A DNA stretch of 64,000 nt. Source: CAVOHU01 sp963843385. Lineage in GTDB: Bacteria > Acidobacteriota > Vicinamibacteria > Vicinamibacterales > JAKQTR01. Shown here piece after piece: positions 9,956-18,050 of the stretch. The stretch covers positions 1,054,001 through 1,118,000 of the forward strand of contig CAWJJY010000007.1 in assembly GCA_963843385.1 (NCBI GenBank), read 5' to 3'. The first letter of the stretch is position 1. Each line of letters starts with the position of its first letter. The notes under the pieces were generated by a model, which was not told the DNA's origin, made no database searches, and was given only the letters and a program-made list of their open reading frames with translations. Position numbers and translations under genes: made by a program.

Positions 9956-11569
9956 TTAGGCGTCCCACCCGGCATTGAGGTGGGGCCTCGTCCAGTGCGA
10001 GATGGCCCGCGGCTCGAGCACGGGCTCGCCCAGGGCGGGGCACGACAGGCAGTACGCCCCGGCATGGGTGCCGAGCCAGATCAGGTTGCGATCCCACTCG
10101 ACGAAGACCGTCTCGGAGTCGCCCCTGAACCAGGTGGCGTAGTCTTCCAGCTTGCCGCCGCGCGGCGGAATGAAATAGGCGAGCTCTCGAGGTTGCGTCG
10201 GTTCGGAGATGTCGAACACCCGTATGCCCGCGTTGAAGAACGACAGCACCACGATCTCCGGGCGGGCCGTGCCGGGCGCGACCCAGCACTGAATGTTGTG
10301 TGATCCGAATCGTCCGCGCGAGACGCAGAAGTCGGCATACGGCGCCTCTGCAGGCGGCTTCGGACGCGGAAACACGCCGATGACGCGGGGGTCACGCGGG
10401 TTCTTCACGTCGATGATCTGGATCGACTTGTAGGGCTCCCGGCAGTCGGAGAGCAGCGTCTCGGGCACGCCGATGACGAGATTCTGGAGCTTCGGGTGCT
10501 GGCTGTCGGCGATGACGGGATAGCAGGTGTGGTACGGGCAACCGCCAAGCGTTTCGTAGTCCCACCGGGCGATCCCGTACGGCTTCGGGTTCTTGATGTC
10601 GGTGAGGTCGAAGCAGATCATGCCGAAATGGCCGAAGCCCCCGTAGCCGATCGTTCCCCCGTCCTCGACGCGCACCGGCACGGTCGGGCCGCCGTGAGAG
10701 ACAATCCAGGCGCACTGGCTGTCGGCGAACCAGTACTTCTTGTACTCGTCTTCCTCTCCGATCATCTGCCCCGGGACGTGGTAGGTGGAGACCTGCTTCA
10801 CGTTGGCAGGGTCCGTCATGTCGACGATCATGAGCCCGGATCCGCTGGCGCGTCCGACGTCCTCCACTCGGAGCTTGTCCGACCAGCCGGCATCGAGATA
10901 GGCGTATTTCCCTCCGTCATAGAAGTTCATGTGCGTTCCCACCCCGACCTTGCCTGTGCTGAACTCGCTCAGCAGGCTGGGCTCGGCGGGATTGGTGATG
11001 TCGAAGACTCGAATGCCGCGCAGGCCCGTGTAGCTCTGAAGCCGCCGGTGGATCTCCGGGTCGAACTGTCCGAGGGGGGCCCTGGGAGTCCGCTCGGCAT
11101 GCGGCTCGGTCGCGGTCGCCACCATCAGCCACTTCTTCAGCTTCGTGTTGTAGGCGACACAGCCCCCGATGCGGTTCTTCCCGGCGCTGATGAAGACCGG
11201 CTTCGTCGGGTCGCTCACGTCGACCCAGCCCGCGCCGCTCGGCAGCAACCGCTGCCGGCCCTTCGCCCACATCGCCATGAGCGGCTCGCCGCCGGCGGTC
11301 GCGTGCTCCGGCAGGAAGGAGATGACCTTCATGTTGGAGATGTACTGGTTCTGGTCCAGGTAGTTCAGCGCGCCCAGCGGCAGCCGGAACGGAATGACGC
11401 CGCCTCCCGGCGCGATCCCCGTGAATTGAGCCCGCGCGGTGGCGGCGCCTGCCAGCCCCGCCAGCGCAGCGCCGGCGGTGCTCCTGAGAAGCGCCCGCCG
11501 GCTGATGAGCCGCCCGCGGGCATTGTCAGTACGTGCTGATGGACCGGAACCGGCATCGACCTTGGACAT
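9956..11569 (-). CDS. Tat-exported LVIVD-repeat beta-propeller protein (copy A)
   Basis: 537-aa protein with a twin-arginine signal (SRRALL at 23-28, cleavage likely after ARA at residue 47). The mature part has LVIVD-type blades such as GIRVFDITNPAEP and IFDLTD-like repeats, as expected for an extracytoplasmic propeller. Cysteines and histidines recur (GGCVAYN, GTHMNFYDGG, GSHNIQCW) and many are shared with copy B at 35083. The Tat signal suggests folding before export, possibly with a cofactor or metal. No catalytic assignment is possible. The upstream 475 bp hold a 12-bp inverted repeat. Confidence 0.8.
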   Translation of the reverse strand: MSKVDAGSGPSARTDNARGRLISRRALLRSTAGAALAGLAGAATARAQFTGIAPGGGVIPFRLPLGALNYLDQNQYISNMKVISFLPEHATAGGEPLMAMWAKGRQRLLPSGAGWVDVSDPTKPVFISAGKNRIGGCVAYNTKLKKWLMVATATEPHAERTPRAPLGQFDPEIHRRLQSYTGLRGIRVFDITNPAEPSLLSEFSTGKVGVGTHMNFYDGGKYAYLDAGWSDKLRVEDVGRASGSGLMIVDMTDPANVKQVSTYHVPGQMIGEEDEYKKYWFADSQCAWIVSHGGPTVPVRVEDGGTIGYGGFGHFGMICFDLTDIKNPKPYGIARWDYETLGGCPYHTCYPVIADSQHPKLQNLVIGVPETLLSDCREPYKSIQIIDVKNPRDPRVIGVFPRPKPPAEAPYADFCVSRGRFGSHNIQCWVAPGTARPEIVVLSFFNAGIRVFDISEPTQPRELAYFIPPRGGKLEDYATWFRGDSETVFVEWDRNLIWLGTHAGAYCLSCPALGEPVLEPRAISHWTRPHLNAGWDA

Positions 11570-11865
11570 GGCGAGTTCCTCTCTGTGGTGATGTGCTCCT
11601 GACCGGGGGCATGTTCGCGTACCAATCCTCTGCTGTGACTCGCGCGGCAGACGGCGCCCGAAGGTCGGCCCGGCTGTCTTCCGCCGCTGCCGGCTCGAAG
11701 ATCCCTGGCATCATCGAACGCACAGCGGAGGATCGGCCGGGGCTGCAGACGGCGAGCGCCGTCGCGATCGGCACAACGTGATTGTTGGAACGGGCGGAGT
11801 ATAGCACGAGGCGGGATCACGAAGGCGAGGCGCCCCGCAACGGAGGCCCCGACAACGATGCCGGC

Positions 11866-11918
11866 ACCTGGTCGACCCGGCGGAACATTCCGTACGACAT
11901 CTGTCTGGTCGACCAGGT
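11866..11918. repeat. Perfect 12-bp inverted repeat with 29-bp spacer
   Basis: ACCTGGTCGACC (11866-11877) is matched by GGTCGACCAGGT (11907-11918). The right arm also contains the self-complementary dodecamer CTGGTCGACCAG, so it could be a paired dimer-binding operator or a long hairpin. It lies between the LVIVD gene start and the small membrane ORF. Confidence 0.6.
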
Positions 11919-11999
11919 TCTGAGTGGCCGGTGTCCAACAGGGTAGAGGGGCGGCCCTGGCGTCATGGCCGGACGCCCGGGATTGTCGCCGTCAGGCCT

Positions 12000-12040
12000 G
12001 GACGCCTCCCTAGGCGTCCCCAATCGCCCGGATTGGAGGC
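12000..12040 (+). promoter_or_regulatory. Leader with alternative hairpins over the SD of the 37-aa ORF
   Basis: In one fold, GGACGCCT (12000-12007) pairs with AGGCGTCC (12012-12019) and CCAATC (12020-12025) pairs with GATTGG (12031-12036). In the other, GCCTCC (12004-12009) pairs with GGAGGC (12035-12040), burying the whole GGAGG ribosome-binding site. The two folds cannot coexist. Confidence 0.4.
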
Positions 12041-12044
12041 ATTG

Positions 12045-12158
12045 ATGCCCACCACGAGTCCCTCGCCGCTCATCACGCTCGGCTGGCAGACCTGGTCGAT
12101 CCTCGCGATCGTCGTCGTGCTCGTGCTGAGCGCAGCCGCGCTCCTGTTGCTCGGCTGA
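12045..12158 (+). CDS. Small single-pass membrane protein (37 aa)
   Basis: A short reading frame with a textbook GGAGG 5 bases before its ATG. Residues 1-15 are polar, followed by a strongly hydrophobic helix rich in Leu/Val/Ala that runs to the C-terminus (about 16-36). No homologue is recognised. The ribosome-binding site is embedded in alternative hairpins, supporting a regulated gene, but proof of translation is lacking. Confidence 0.45.
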   Translation: MPTTSPSPLITLGWQTWSILAIVVVLVLSAAALLLLG

Positions 12159-12408
12159 TGACTGAACACGACAGCCTCGATCGGGTGCCGCCGCTGCCGT
12201 TTCTCGCGAGGCCCCAAGCGGCCCGACAACCTGCTGATTGACTGTCTACTTGACGGTGACGCTCACGCACACCTGGGGTCCTGACCTTGAATGGCGTCCG
12301 CCGGCGAATCTGGGCCGCGCGTGACCACCATTTGTCCACCAGTCATCCTGACCGTACAGGCCTATGGCGGCCAAGGATCGAATTAGCCGCGTATTCATTG
12401 GGTGGATT

Positions 12409-12483
12409 TGGTGGGCGCTAGTGGATTCGAACCACTGACCCCCGCCGTGTGAAGGCGGTGCTCTACCGCTGAGCCAAGCGCCC
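12409..12483 (-). tRNA. tRNA-Val (anticodon CAC)
   Basis: A full cloverleaf reads on the minus strand. The acceptor stem GGGCGCT pairs with AGCGCCC. The anticodon stem CCGCC/GGCGG encloses loop TTCACAC, giving anticodon CAC (12449-12451) for GUG. The T arm contains GGTTCGAATCC. The 3' CCA is encoded (12409-12411). Confidence 0.95.
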
Positions 12484-12707
12484 ACCCGAGGACAAACGTC
12501 TCGTTAGTCTAGTGGATTCCCGGTCCGTCCTGCAATCGGTCCACGCCGAGGATTCGTCTCGCCGAGGGTCCGGACTTCCTCGCCTGCGACAGGGATCGCC
12601 CTCTCACGGAGGGCCGGCACGTCCGAGCCTGCGGCACGATCCACCGCGCCGACGGTGCAGACTTCCGCGCCTACGACGCAAATAGTGGCCGCCTCGCCGA
12701 GGCGCTC

Positions 12708-13565
12708 CTACTTTCGCGTCTGTGGCAAACGCCGCCGCGCCGGGCCGTCATACACGTGATCCCGGGGATCGATTTGCCGCATGCGCTTCTGGCGGACCTG
12801 CTCCTCGAACGCATGGGCCACCAGGCCCGGCAGGCGCGCGATGATGAACAGCCCGTTCGCCACGTCGGCCTCGAACCCGAGATCGCCGCAGATGGCCGCA
12901 ATCGCACCGTCCACGTTGACCGGCAGCGGACTGTCCGCGCGCTCGGGCCTGGCGTTCACCACCCGCTCGACGACGCGCAGCAATTGCAGGTGCTCGCCAT
13001 CGAGCTCGAGCTCGTGCGCCATCTGGAACAACCGCGCGGCCCTCGGATCGCGCGTGTGAATGCGGTGGCCGAAGCCCGGCGGAACTCGATCGGTCAGATT
13101 GAACCCGGCGATCAGTTTCGAGGCGGCCGCGTCAAACGCCATGCCCTGCCTGCGAAGCGCGAGGCCTCGCTGGAGGAAGCGCAGGCAGGTCTCGATGTCG
13201 CCGCCGTGCAGCGGGCCGCAGCCGATGATCCCGGCCGCAACGCTCGACCGAAGCGACGCCCCCGTGGTAGCCACATTCCTCGCCGCCAGCGTCGAGGGCG
13301 GCGTCACCCCGTGGTCGATTGACGAGACGAGCACCGCCGAGAGGAGCCGCCCGATCGCGGGCGACGGCAGTTCGCCGCGCAGGATCAGGTAGACGGCTTC
13401 GGCAAACGAGACGCGGCCCATCATCTCGTCGACCGGGTATCCCCGGATGTCAATCTCGTTCGGCGCGATCCGCGTGATGGAGGTGGCCCAGCGGTGCGTT
13501 GCCGGTTTCTCGGGAGCAGGCACCACAGCGTTGTGCGTGTCGGCGGGCGATCGTCCGTTTGCCAT
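12708..13565 (-). CDS. Short citrate synthase-family protein (citryl-CoA lyase-like)
   Basis: 285-aa single-domain-size member of the citrate synthase superfamily, much shorter than citrate synthase (about 430). The catalytic residues appear conserved: His in GPLHGG, His in GFGHRIHTRD, and Asp in the NVD segment. This size and the GHRIHTRDPRA motif match proteins annotated as citryl-CoA lyase or the lyase domain of ATP-citrate lyase. It may cleave citryl-CoA or a related acyl-CoA ester, but condensation activity cannot be excluded. It lies 91 bp downstream of upp on the same strand. Confidence 0.8.
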   Translation of the reverse strand: MANGRSPADTHNAVVPAPEKPATHRWATSITRIAPNEIDIRGYPVDEMMGRVSFAEAVYLILRGELPSPAIGRLLSAVLVSSIDHGVTPPSTLAARNVATTGASLRSSVAAGIIGCGPLHGGDIETCLRFLQRGLALRRQGMAFDAAASKLIAGFNLTDRVPPGFGHRIHTRDPRAARLFQMAHELELDGEHLQLLRVVERVVNARPERADSPLPVNVDGAIAAICGDLGFEADVANGLFIIARLPGLVAHAFEEQVRQKRMRQIDPRDHVYDGPARRRLPQTRK

Positions 13566-13656
13566 CGTCGTCTCTCAAGAACTGTCGGGCACCGGTCGGA
13601 CGCGTGCGCGTCAACGTCGGAGCTGGAGCCCCGTTGCAGGCCAGCGACGAAACCGC

Positions 13657-14280
13657 TTACAGGGTGCCGTACAGGCGATCGCCGAAATCCCCGAGCCCTG
13701 GAAGAATGAACTTCCGATCGTTCAGGCCCTGGTCGATCACCGGCGTGTAGATGGAAACATCCGGATGGTGGCGCTCGACGAGCGCAACGCCCTCCGGAGC
13801 GGCAACGATGCAGATCATCTGAATGCTGCGGGCACCGGCGGCCTTGAGCAGGTCGAGTGCCGCGACGGCGGATCCGCCGGTGGCCAGCATGGGATCGATC
13901 ATCAGCACGTGGCAGTCGGCCAGCCCGTCCGGCAGCTTCGAATAATACTGGGAAGCGATGGCCGTCATCTCGTCCCGCTGCAGGCCGATGTGGCCAACGC
14001 GTGCGCCTGGTACGAGCTCGAGCACGGCGTCGAGCATGCCAAGACCCGCTCGAAGAACGGGCACGACCACCACATCGGTGGCAACCCGCTGGCCGCCAGC
14101 CTCGCCGAGCGGCGACTGCACCGTGGCCGCCTTCACCGGCAGGACCCGCAGCGCCTCGGTCGCGAGCAGCACGCTGATCCGGACCGCCATCCGGCGGAAT
14201 TCCTCGGGGGCCGTCCGCCGGTCGCGCAGCGAAAGCAGGATGTCCTGGACCAGCGGATGTTGAACGAGGATGACCGCCAC
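13657..14280 (-). CDS. upp: Uracil phosphoribosyltransferase
   Basis: 207-aa UPRT, converting uracil and PRPP to UMP in pyrimidine salvage. The PRPP loop is seen as MIDPMLATGGSAVAAL, and the uracil-binding C-terminus as GDFGDRLYGT. A GTG at 14280 gives the family length; the open frame extends further but without homology. A TATAGT (14287-14292 on this strand) ends 6 bases before the GTG, so the mRNA is probably leaderless. Confidence 0.95.
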   Translation of the reverse strand: MAVILVQHPLVQDILLSLRDRRTAPEEFRRMAVRISVLLATEALRVLPVKAATVQSPLGEAGGQRVATDVVVVPVLRAGLGMLDAVLELVPGARVGHIGLQRDEMTAIASQYYSKLPDGLADCHVLMIDPMLATGGSAVAALDLLKAAGARSIQMICIVAAPEGVALVERHHPDVSIYTPVIDQGLNDRKFILPGLGDFGDRLYGTL

Positions 14281-14286
14281 GGGGCC

Positions 14287-14292
14287 ACTATA
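14287..14292 (-). promoter_or_regulatory. -10 element for upp (leaderless start)
   Basis: TATAGT on the minus strand ends 6 bases before the upp GTG, placing the transcription start at the start codon. No SD is present. Confidence 0.45.
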
Positions 14293-14322
14293 CACGAAGC
14301 CGGCAGGGCCTTCCAGATGCGG

Positions 14323-14328
14323 TAAGAT
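14323..14328 (+). promoter_or_regulatory. -10 element for the exported deaminase (leaderless start)
   Basis: TAAGAT ends 7 bases before the ATG at 14336, again consistent with a leaderless transcript. It lies about 30 bases from the divergent upp -10. Confidence 0.4.
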
Positions 14329-14335
14329 CGCCGGC

Positions 14336-15811
14336 ATGATGCTGCGCACTCATCGTCATCTCGCGTCCCGGTTCGCGTTCCTGGCGCTCGGCGTGTGCCT
14401 TGCGGCCTTCGGAGAACGCGCCTCCGCTCAGGCCGTTCCTCGGATGGTGACGATCATCGTCACGGGCGGAACGGTGCTCACGATGGACCCGGCGAGGCGC
14501 GCGATCACGCCCGGGGCCGTGGCGATCGATGGCGACACGATCGTGGGCGTCGACACGGCGGAGGTGATTGCCCGGCGGTTCCGCGCTAAGACAACCATCG
14601 ACGCGCATGGGCAGGTCGTGCTGCCCGGGCTCATCAATACGCACACCCACGCCCCCATGGTGATGTACCGCGGCCTGGCCGACGATCTGGCCTTGATGGA
14701 CTGGCTGCAGAAGTACATCTTCCCGGCGGAAGCGAAGACGGTTTCCCCCGAAATGGTGCGCATCGGCACCCGGCTGGCTGCACTCGAGATGATCCAGTCC
14801 GGGACGACGCTTTTCACGGACATGTACTACTTCGAGGAAGTCATCGGCCGTGCGACGAAGGAAGCCGGTCTGAGGGGCGTGCTCGGGGAAACCATCATCG
14901 GCTTTCCGGTGGCCGATGCGAAGACGCCCGACGAAAGCCTGGCTCGCGCCGAGCGCTTCATCCAGGAGTTCCGAACCGATCCCCTCATCGTGCCGGCCGT
15001 CGCGCCGCACTCGATGTACACGGTGGACGCGGCGCACCTGACGGCCGCGCGCGATCTCGCGCGGAAGTACAACGTGCCCCTCATCACGCACCTGGCCGAG
15101 ACGCTCGACGAAATCAAGACTTCGGAAGAGCAGCACAAGATGTCACCCGCCGCCTACCTGGACTCCCTGGGATTCTGGGGGCCCAAAACGCTCGCGGCTC
15201 ATGGGGTCCACTTGACCGATGCGGACCTCAGCATGCTGAAGGCCCGGGGGGCCGCGCTGTCGCACAACCCCGCGAGCAACATGAAGCTGGCGAGCGGCAC
15301 CGCGCCGGTGTCGAAATGGCTGGCCGCCGGCATCCCGGCAGGCCTTGGTACCGACGGCGCGGCGAGTAACAACGACCTCGACATGTTCGAAACCATGAAG
15401 CTGACGGCGCTGCTCCACAAGCTCATCGAGAAGGACCCCAGGGCGTTGCCGGCGCAGACGGTACTCGAGATGGCGACGATCGGAGGGGCCCGTGCGCTGG
15501 GGCTCTCGGAGACGATCGGATCGCTGGAGGTCGGGAAGAAGGCGGACTTGATCGTCGTGTCGATGGGCTCGGCCCGGCAGACGCCGGCCTACAACCCGGT
15601 CTCACACCTGGTCTATGCGACCCACGGCGACGATGTGCAGACCACCATCGTCAACGGGCGAGTGCTGATGCGGAATCGTCGGGTGCTGACGCTGGACGAA
15701 CCCTCGGTACTGGCCGAGGCGCGGGCCCTGGCCGAGAAGGTCAAGGCGGCGGTGGAGCCCGCACGCGATCCCGGGTCTATTCCATCTCGGCGATATACGG
15801 CAGGTTTCTGA
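14336..15811 (+). CDS. Exported amidohydrolase, MtaD/SAH deaminase-like
   Basis: 491-aa metal-dependent amidohydrolase most like 5'-methylthioadenosine/S-adenosylhomocysteine deaminases and other TRZ/ATZ-type deaminases. The metal-binding NTHTHAP, the catalytic-side THLAET, AHGVHL, and the Asp in GLGTDGAASNND are all present. Unlike the usual cytoplasmic enzyme, it begins with a signal peptide (hydrophobic 13-25, cleavage near ASAQ, residues 29-32). Periplasmic action on a purine or pterin-like substrate is therefore likely. The first or second ATG (14336 or 14339) may be used. Its last 35 bases overlap the convergent hpt gene. Confidence 0.82.
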   Translation: MMLRTHRHLASRFAFLALGVCLAAFGERASAQAVPRMVTIIVTGGTVLTMDPARRAITPGAVAIDGDTIVGVDTAEVIARRFRAKTTIDAHGQVVLPGLINTHTHAPMVMYRGLADDLALMDWLQKYIFPAEAKTVSPEMVRIGTRLAALEMIQSGTTLFTDMYYFEEVIGRATKEAGLRGVLGETIIGFPVADAKTPDESLARAERFIQEFRTDPLIVPAVAPHSMYTVDAAHLTAARDLARKYNVPLITHLAETLDEIKTSEEQHKMSPAAYLDSLGFWGPKTLAAHGVHLTDADLSMLKARGAALSHNPASNMKLASGTAPVSKWLAAGIPAGLGTDGAASNNDLDMFETMKLTALLHKLIEKDPRALPAQTVLEMATIGGARALGLSETIGSLEVGKKADLIVVSMGSARQTPAYNPVSHLVYATHGDDVQTTIVNGRVLMRNRRVLTLDEPSVLAEARALAEKVKAAVEPARDPGSIPSRRYTAGF

Positions 15812-16304
15812 ACTGCTCGGCGAAGTCGAGGCCGTAGCCGACCACGAACCGGTCTTCGATGGTGAAGCCGATGTAATCGACCTTGACCTCGATCACGCGC
15901 CGTGACGGCTTGCTGAGGAGGCATGCGGTCTTGAGCTGCTTCGGCCCACGCGCGTGAAGGATCTCCTGCAGGTAGGCCAGGGTCAGACCCGTGTCGACGA
16001 TATCTTCGACGATGACGACGTTGCGGCCCTCCAGCCCGGTATCGAGGTCCTTCAGTACGCGCACCTCACCCGACGAGGTGGTGCTCTTGCCGTAGCTGGA
16101 GACGGCCATGAAGTCGATCGTGACCGGCCTGTCCATCGCGCGGATCAGGTCTCCGAGGAACATGAACGCGCCCTTGAGCACGCTGACGAAATGGAGCTGG
16201 GCTTCGTTCGCGAAGTCGCGCCGGATTTCGGCAGCCAGCTCGCGGACGCGCGCCTGGATGACCTCGGAACTGAGCAGGATGGATTTCGGCTGATCGGCTG
16301 GCAT
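15777..16304 (-). CDS. hpt: Hypoxanthine phosphoribosyltransferase
   Basis: 175-aa HPRT, making IMP/GMP from hypoxanthine/guanine and PRPP. The PRPP motif VVIVEDIVDTGLTL and the SVLKGAFMFLGDL and VGYGLDF segments are present. The ATG at 16304 gives the normal length. The gene overlaps the convergent amidohydrolase by 35 bp and diverges from the RpiB homologue. With upp and deoC nearby it fits a nucleobase salvage set. Confidence 0.95.
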   Translation of the reverse strand: MPADQPKSILLSSEVIQARVRELAAEIRRDFANEAQLHFVSVLKGAFMFLGDLIRAMDRPVTIDFMAVSSYGKSTTSSGEVRVLKDLDTGLEGRNVVIVEDIVDTGLTLAYLQEILHARGPKQLKTACLLSKPSRRVIEVKVDYIGFTIEDRFVVGYGLDFAEQFRNLPYIAEME

Positions 16305-16371
16305 AGGGCGATAATCTCTGGTAACGTTCGGGGCGGCGGTAGTGGTCAGCCTAGCACACAGCCGGTTGCAG

Positions 16372-17016
16372 ATGAAACGATACGAGCTCATCAGCGAAGT
16401 CGAGGCCCGCACGATCGAAGAGGGCACCACAGTTGCCCTCGTGCCCGGAGGCCTGGTGACGCCGCTCGCCCGGGACACGTTGAAGGCGCGGCGGGTCACC
16501 ATCGTTCGGGATGGGGAGCTCGACGAAGAGACAGCGTCGCTCGCGCCGACGTCAACGATCAAGCGGGTGGCGGTGGGCAGCGATCATACGGGCATCGCGC
16601 TCCGGCGGGCGGTCGTTCGGCACTTGCGTGGGCGCGGGCTCTGCGTTGACGACCAGGGGACTGACGGAACCGAGTCGGTTGACTATCCCGACATCGCCGG
16701 GCGCGTGGCGTTCTCCGTCGCGATAGGGGAGGCGGACGCCGGCATCGTGATCGACGGCGCCGGTCTCGGGTCGGCGATCGCGGCGAACAAGATCGACGGC
16801 ATCCGCGCGGCGATGTGCGTGAACGAGACCCTGGCGCGATACGCGCGCGAACACAACGGCGCCAACGTCCTGGCGCTGGGCGCCACGTTGGTGGAAGAGG
16901 AGCAGGCGCTCGCCATCGTCGACAAATTCCTGTCCACCTCGATGCGGGAGCCGCGCTACATTCGCCGCCTGGTCAAGATCCGGCGCCTGGAACTGGGTGA
17001 AATCCCCCGGCGCTGA
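16372..17016 (+). CDS. RpiB/LacAB-family sugar-phosphate isomerase with extra N-terminal domain
   Basis: 214-aa protein. Residues 1-55 form an extra domain with a GGLVTPLARDTLKARRVTI segment that resembles the N-terminus of microcompartment proteins such as EutT. Residues 64-205 match ribose-5-phosphate isomerase B (AVGSDHTG, DYPDIAG, AANK, HNGANVLALG). The catalytic loop, CGTG in E. coli RpiB, reads DGAG here (128-131), so the usual Cys base is Asp, and the Glu of the actinobacterial type is also absent. This suggests a separate subfamily, perhaps with a different substrate. It is followed 25 bp later by deoC. Confidence 0.82.
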   Translation: MKRYELISEVEARTIEEGTTVALVPGGLVTPLARDTLKARRVTIVRDGELDEETASLAPTSTIKRVAVGSDHTGIALRRAVVRHLRGRGLCVDDQGTDGTESVDYPDIAGRVAFSVAIGEADAGIVIDGAGLGSAIAANKIDGIRAAMCVNETLARYAREHNGANVLALGATLVEEEQALAIVDKFLSTSMREPRYIRRLVKIRRLELGEIPRR

Positions 17017-17041
17017 GCTGATGCCGTGCCAGGGAGGCCGC

Positions 17042-17941
17042 GTGGCCCGCGAACCGCGGTACAACATGGAAACGCACGATCTTCAACGCCTGATCCAGAT
17101 CATCACCGAGGAAGTCGTCGCGGCCGTGTCGCAGGGCGGCGACTCGGCGCAGTGCCGGTGCCACTCGGTGCTCTCGGAGTGCTGCCCCAACCGCCTGCAG
17201 GGCGTGCTCGACGCCGGCGCGTCGCGGATCGGGCTCCACGCCTCGGGCGGACCGGCCGGCAACGTGGCGAAGCTCATCGACCACACGCTGCTCAAGGCCG
17301 ACGCGACGCAGGCGGACATCGAGCGCATCTGCCGCGAGGCCAGGGACTCGGGGTTCGCGGCGGTGTGCGTCAACCCGGTCTGGGTGGCGCTGGCGGCAAA
17401 GCTGTTGCGCGGCGCTCCAGTCGCAGTCTGCTCGGTGGTCGGGTTCCCGCTCGGCGCCACCACGTCCGACGTGAAGCACTACGAGACGCATCGGGCGATC
17501 TTCGACGGCGCCTCCGAGATCGACATGGTGATCAACATCGGCGCCCTCAAGTCCGGCGACTTGCGTACGGTTCAACGGGACATCGAAGCCGTGGTGGGGC
17601 CGTGCCAGGAGCGCAACGTCCTGACGAAGGTCATCATCGAGGCCGCGCTCCTCAGCGACGAAGAGAAGATCAAGGCCTGCACCATCGCGAAGGCGGCCGG
17701 AGCGGACTACGTGAAGACGTCAACCGGGTTCGGCCCGGGAGGCGCCACGGCGGCCGATGTGGCCCTGATGCGGCGGGTCGTCGGCGAGGACATGGGGGTC
17801 AAGGCGGCCGGCGGCGTGCGCGACTACCAGTCGATGAAGACGCTGGTCGAGGCGGGCGCGACCAGAGTCGGCGCCAGCGCGGGCGTGAAGATCCTTCAGG
17901 AGGCGCGGGGCCAGAAGGCGGCCTTGCCCGGCGGTGCGTGA
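17042..17941 (+). CDS. deoC: Deoxyribose-phosphate aldolase with Cys-rich N-terminal extension
   Basis: 299-aa class I aldolase, cleaving 2-deoxyribose-5-phosphate to glyceraldehyde-3-phosphate and acetaldehyde. The Schiff-base Lys225 lies in ADYVKTSTG, Lys254 in GVKAAGG, and Asp161 in EIDMVIN. An N-terminal extension of about 70 residues has an amphipathic helix (12-30) and a cysteine cluster at 38, 40, 47 and 48 (CxC and CC). Such helices target aldolases to bacterial microcompartments in other phyla, but no shell gene is in the window. AGGGAGG precedes the GTG at 17042, favouring this start; an ATG at 17066 is possible. Confidence 0.85.
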   Translation: MAREPRYNMETHDLQRLIQIITEEVVAAVSQGGDSAQCRCHSVLSECCPNRLQGVLDAGASRIGLHASGGPAGNVAKLIDHTLLKADATQADIERICREARDSGFAAVCVNPVWVALAAKLLRGAPVAVCSVVGFPLGATTSDVKHYETHRAIFDGASEIDMVINIGALKSGDLRTVQRDIEAVVGPCQERNVLTKVIIEAALLSDEEKIKACTIAKAAGADYVKTSTGFGPGGATAADVALMRRVVGEDMGVKAAGGVRDYQSMKTLVEAGATRVGASAGVKILQEARGQKAALPGGA

Positions 17942-17987
17942 GACGCGCCCGATCCCGGGTCAATCAATAGACATACGACGGGGGCTC

Positions 17988-18004
17988 CAGATAGGATGTA
18001 TCTG
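17988..18004. promoter_or_regulatory. Short palindrome upstream of the 98-aa basic protein
   Basis: CAGATA (17988-17993) and TATCTG (17999-18004) form a perfect 6-bp inverted repeat with a 5-base spacer, 47 bases before the start codon. It could be an operator or a small hairpin. Confidence 0.35.
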
Positions 18005-18050
18005 AATGGATACGTCTCCGGCCCTCCAGCCTGACCCACGAGGAGAGTTC

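Larger units (their letters stand above)
11570..12044. other. 475-bp intergenic region with inverted repeats
   Basis: This lies between the divergent LVIVD gene and a small membrane ORF. It holds a 12-bp inverted repeat (11866-11877 and 11907-11918) and the structured leader at 12000-12040. I see no credible protein-coding stretch in it. Confidence 0.5.

Noticed and set aside
12692..12706. Terminator hairpin after the citrate synthase-family gene
   Set aside because: CGCCTCG and CGAGGCG have only a one-base loop and no U-tract, so it is more likely a chance palindrome.
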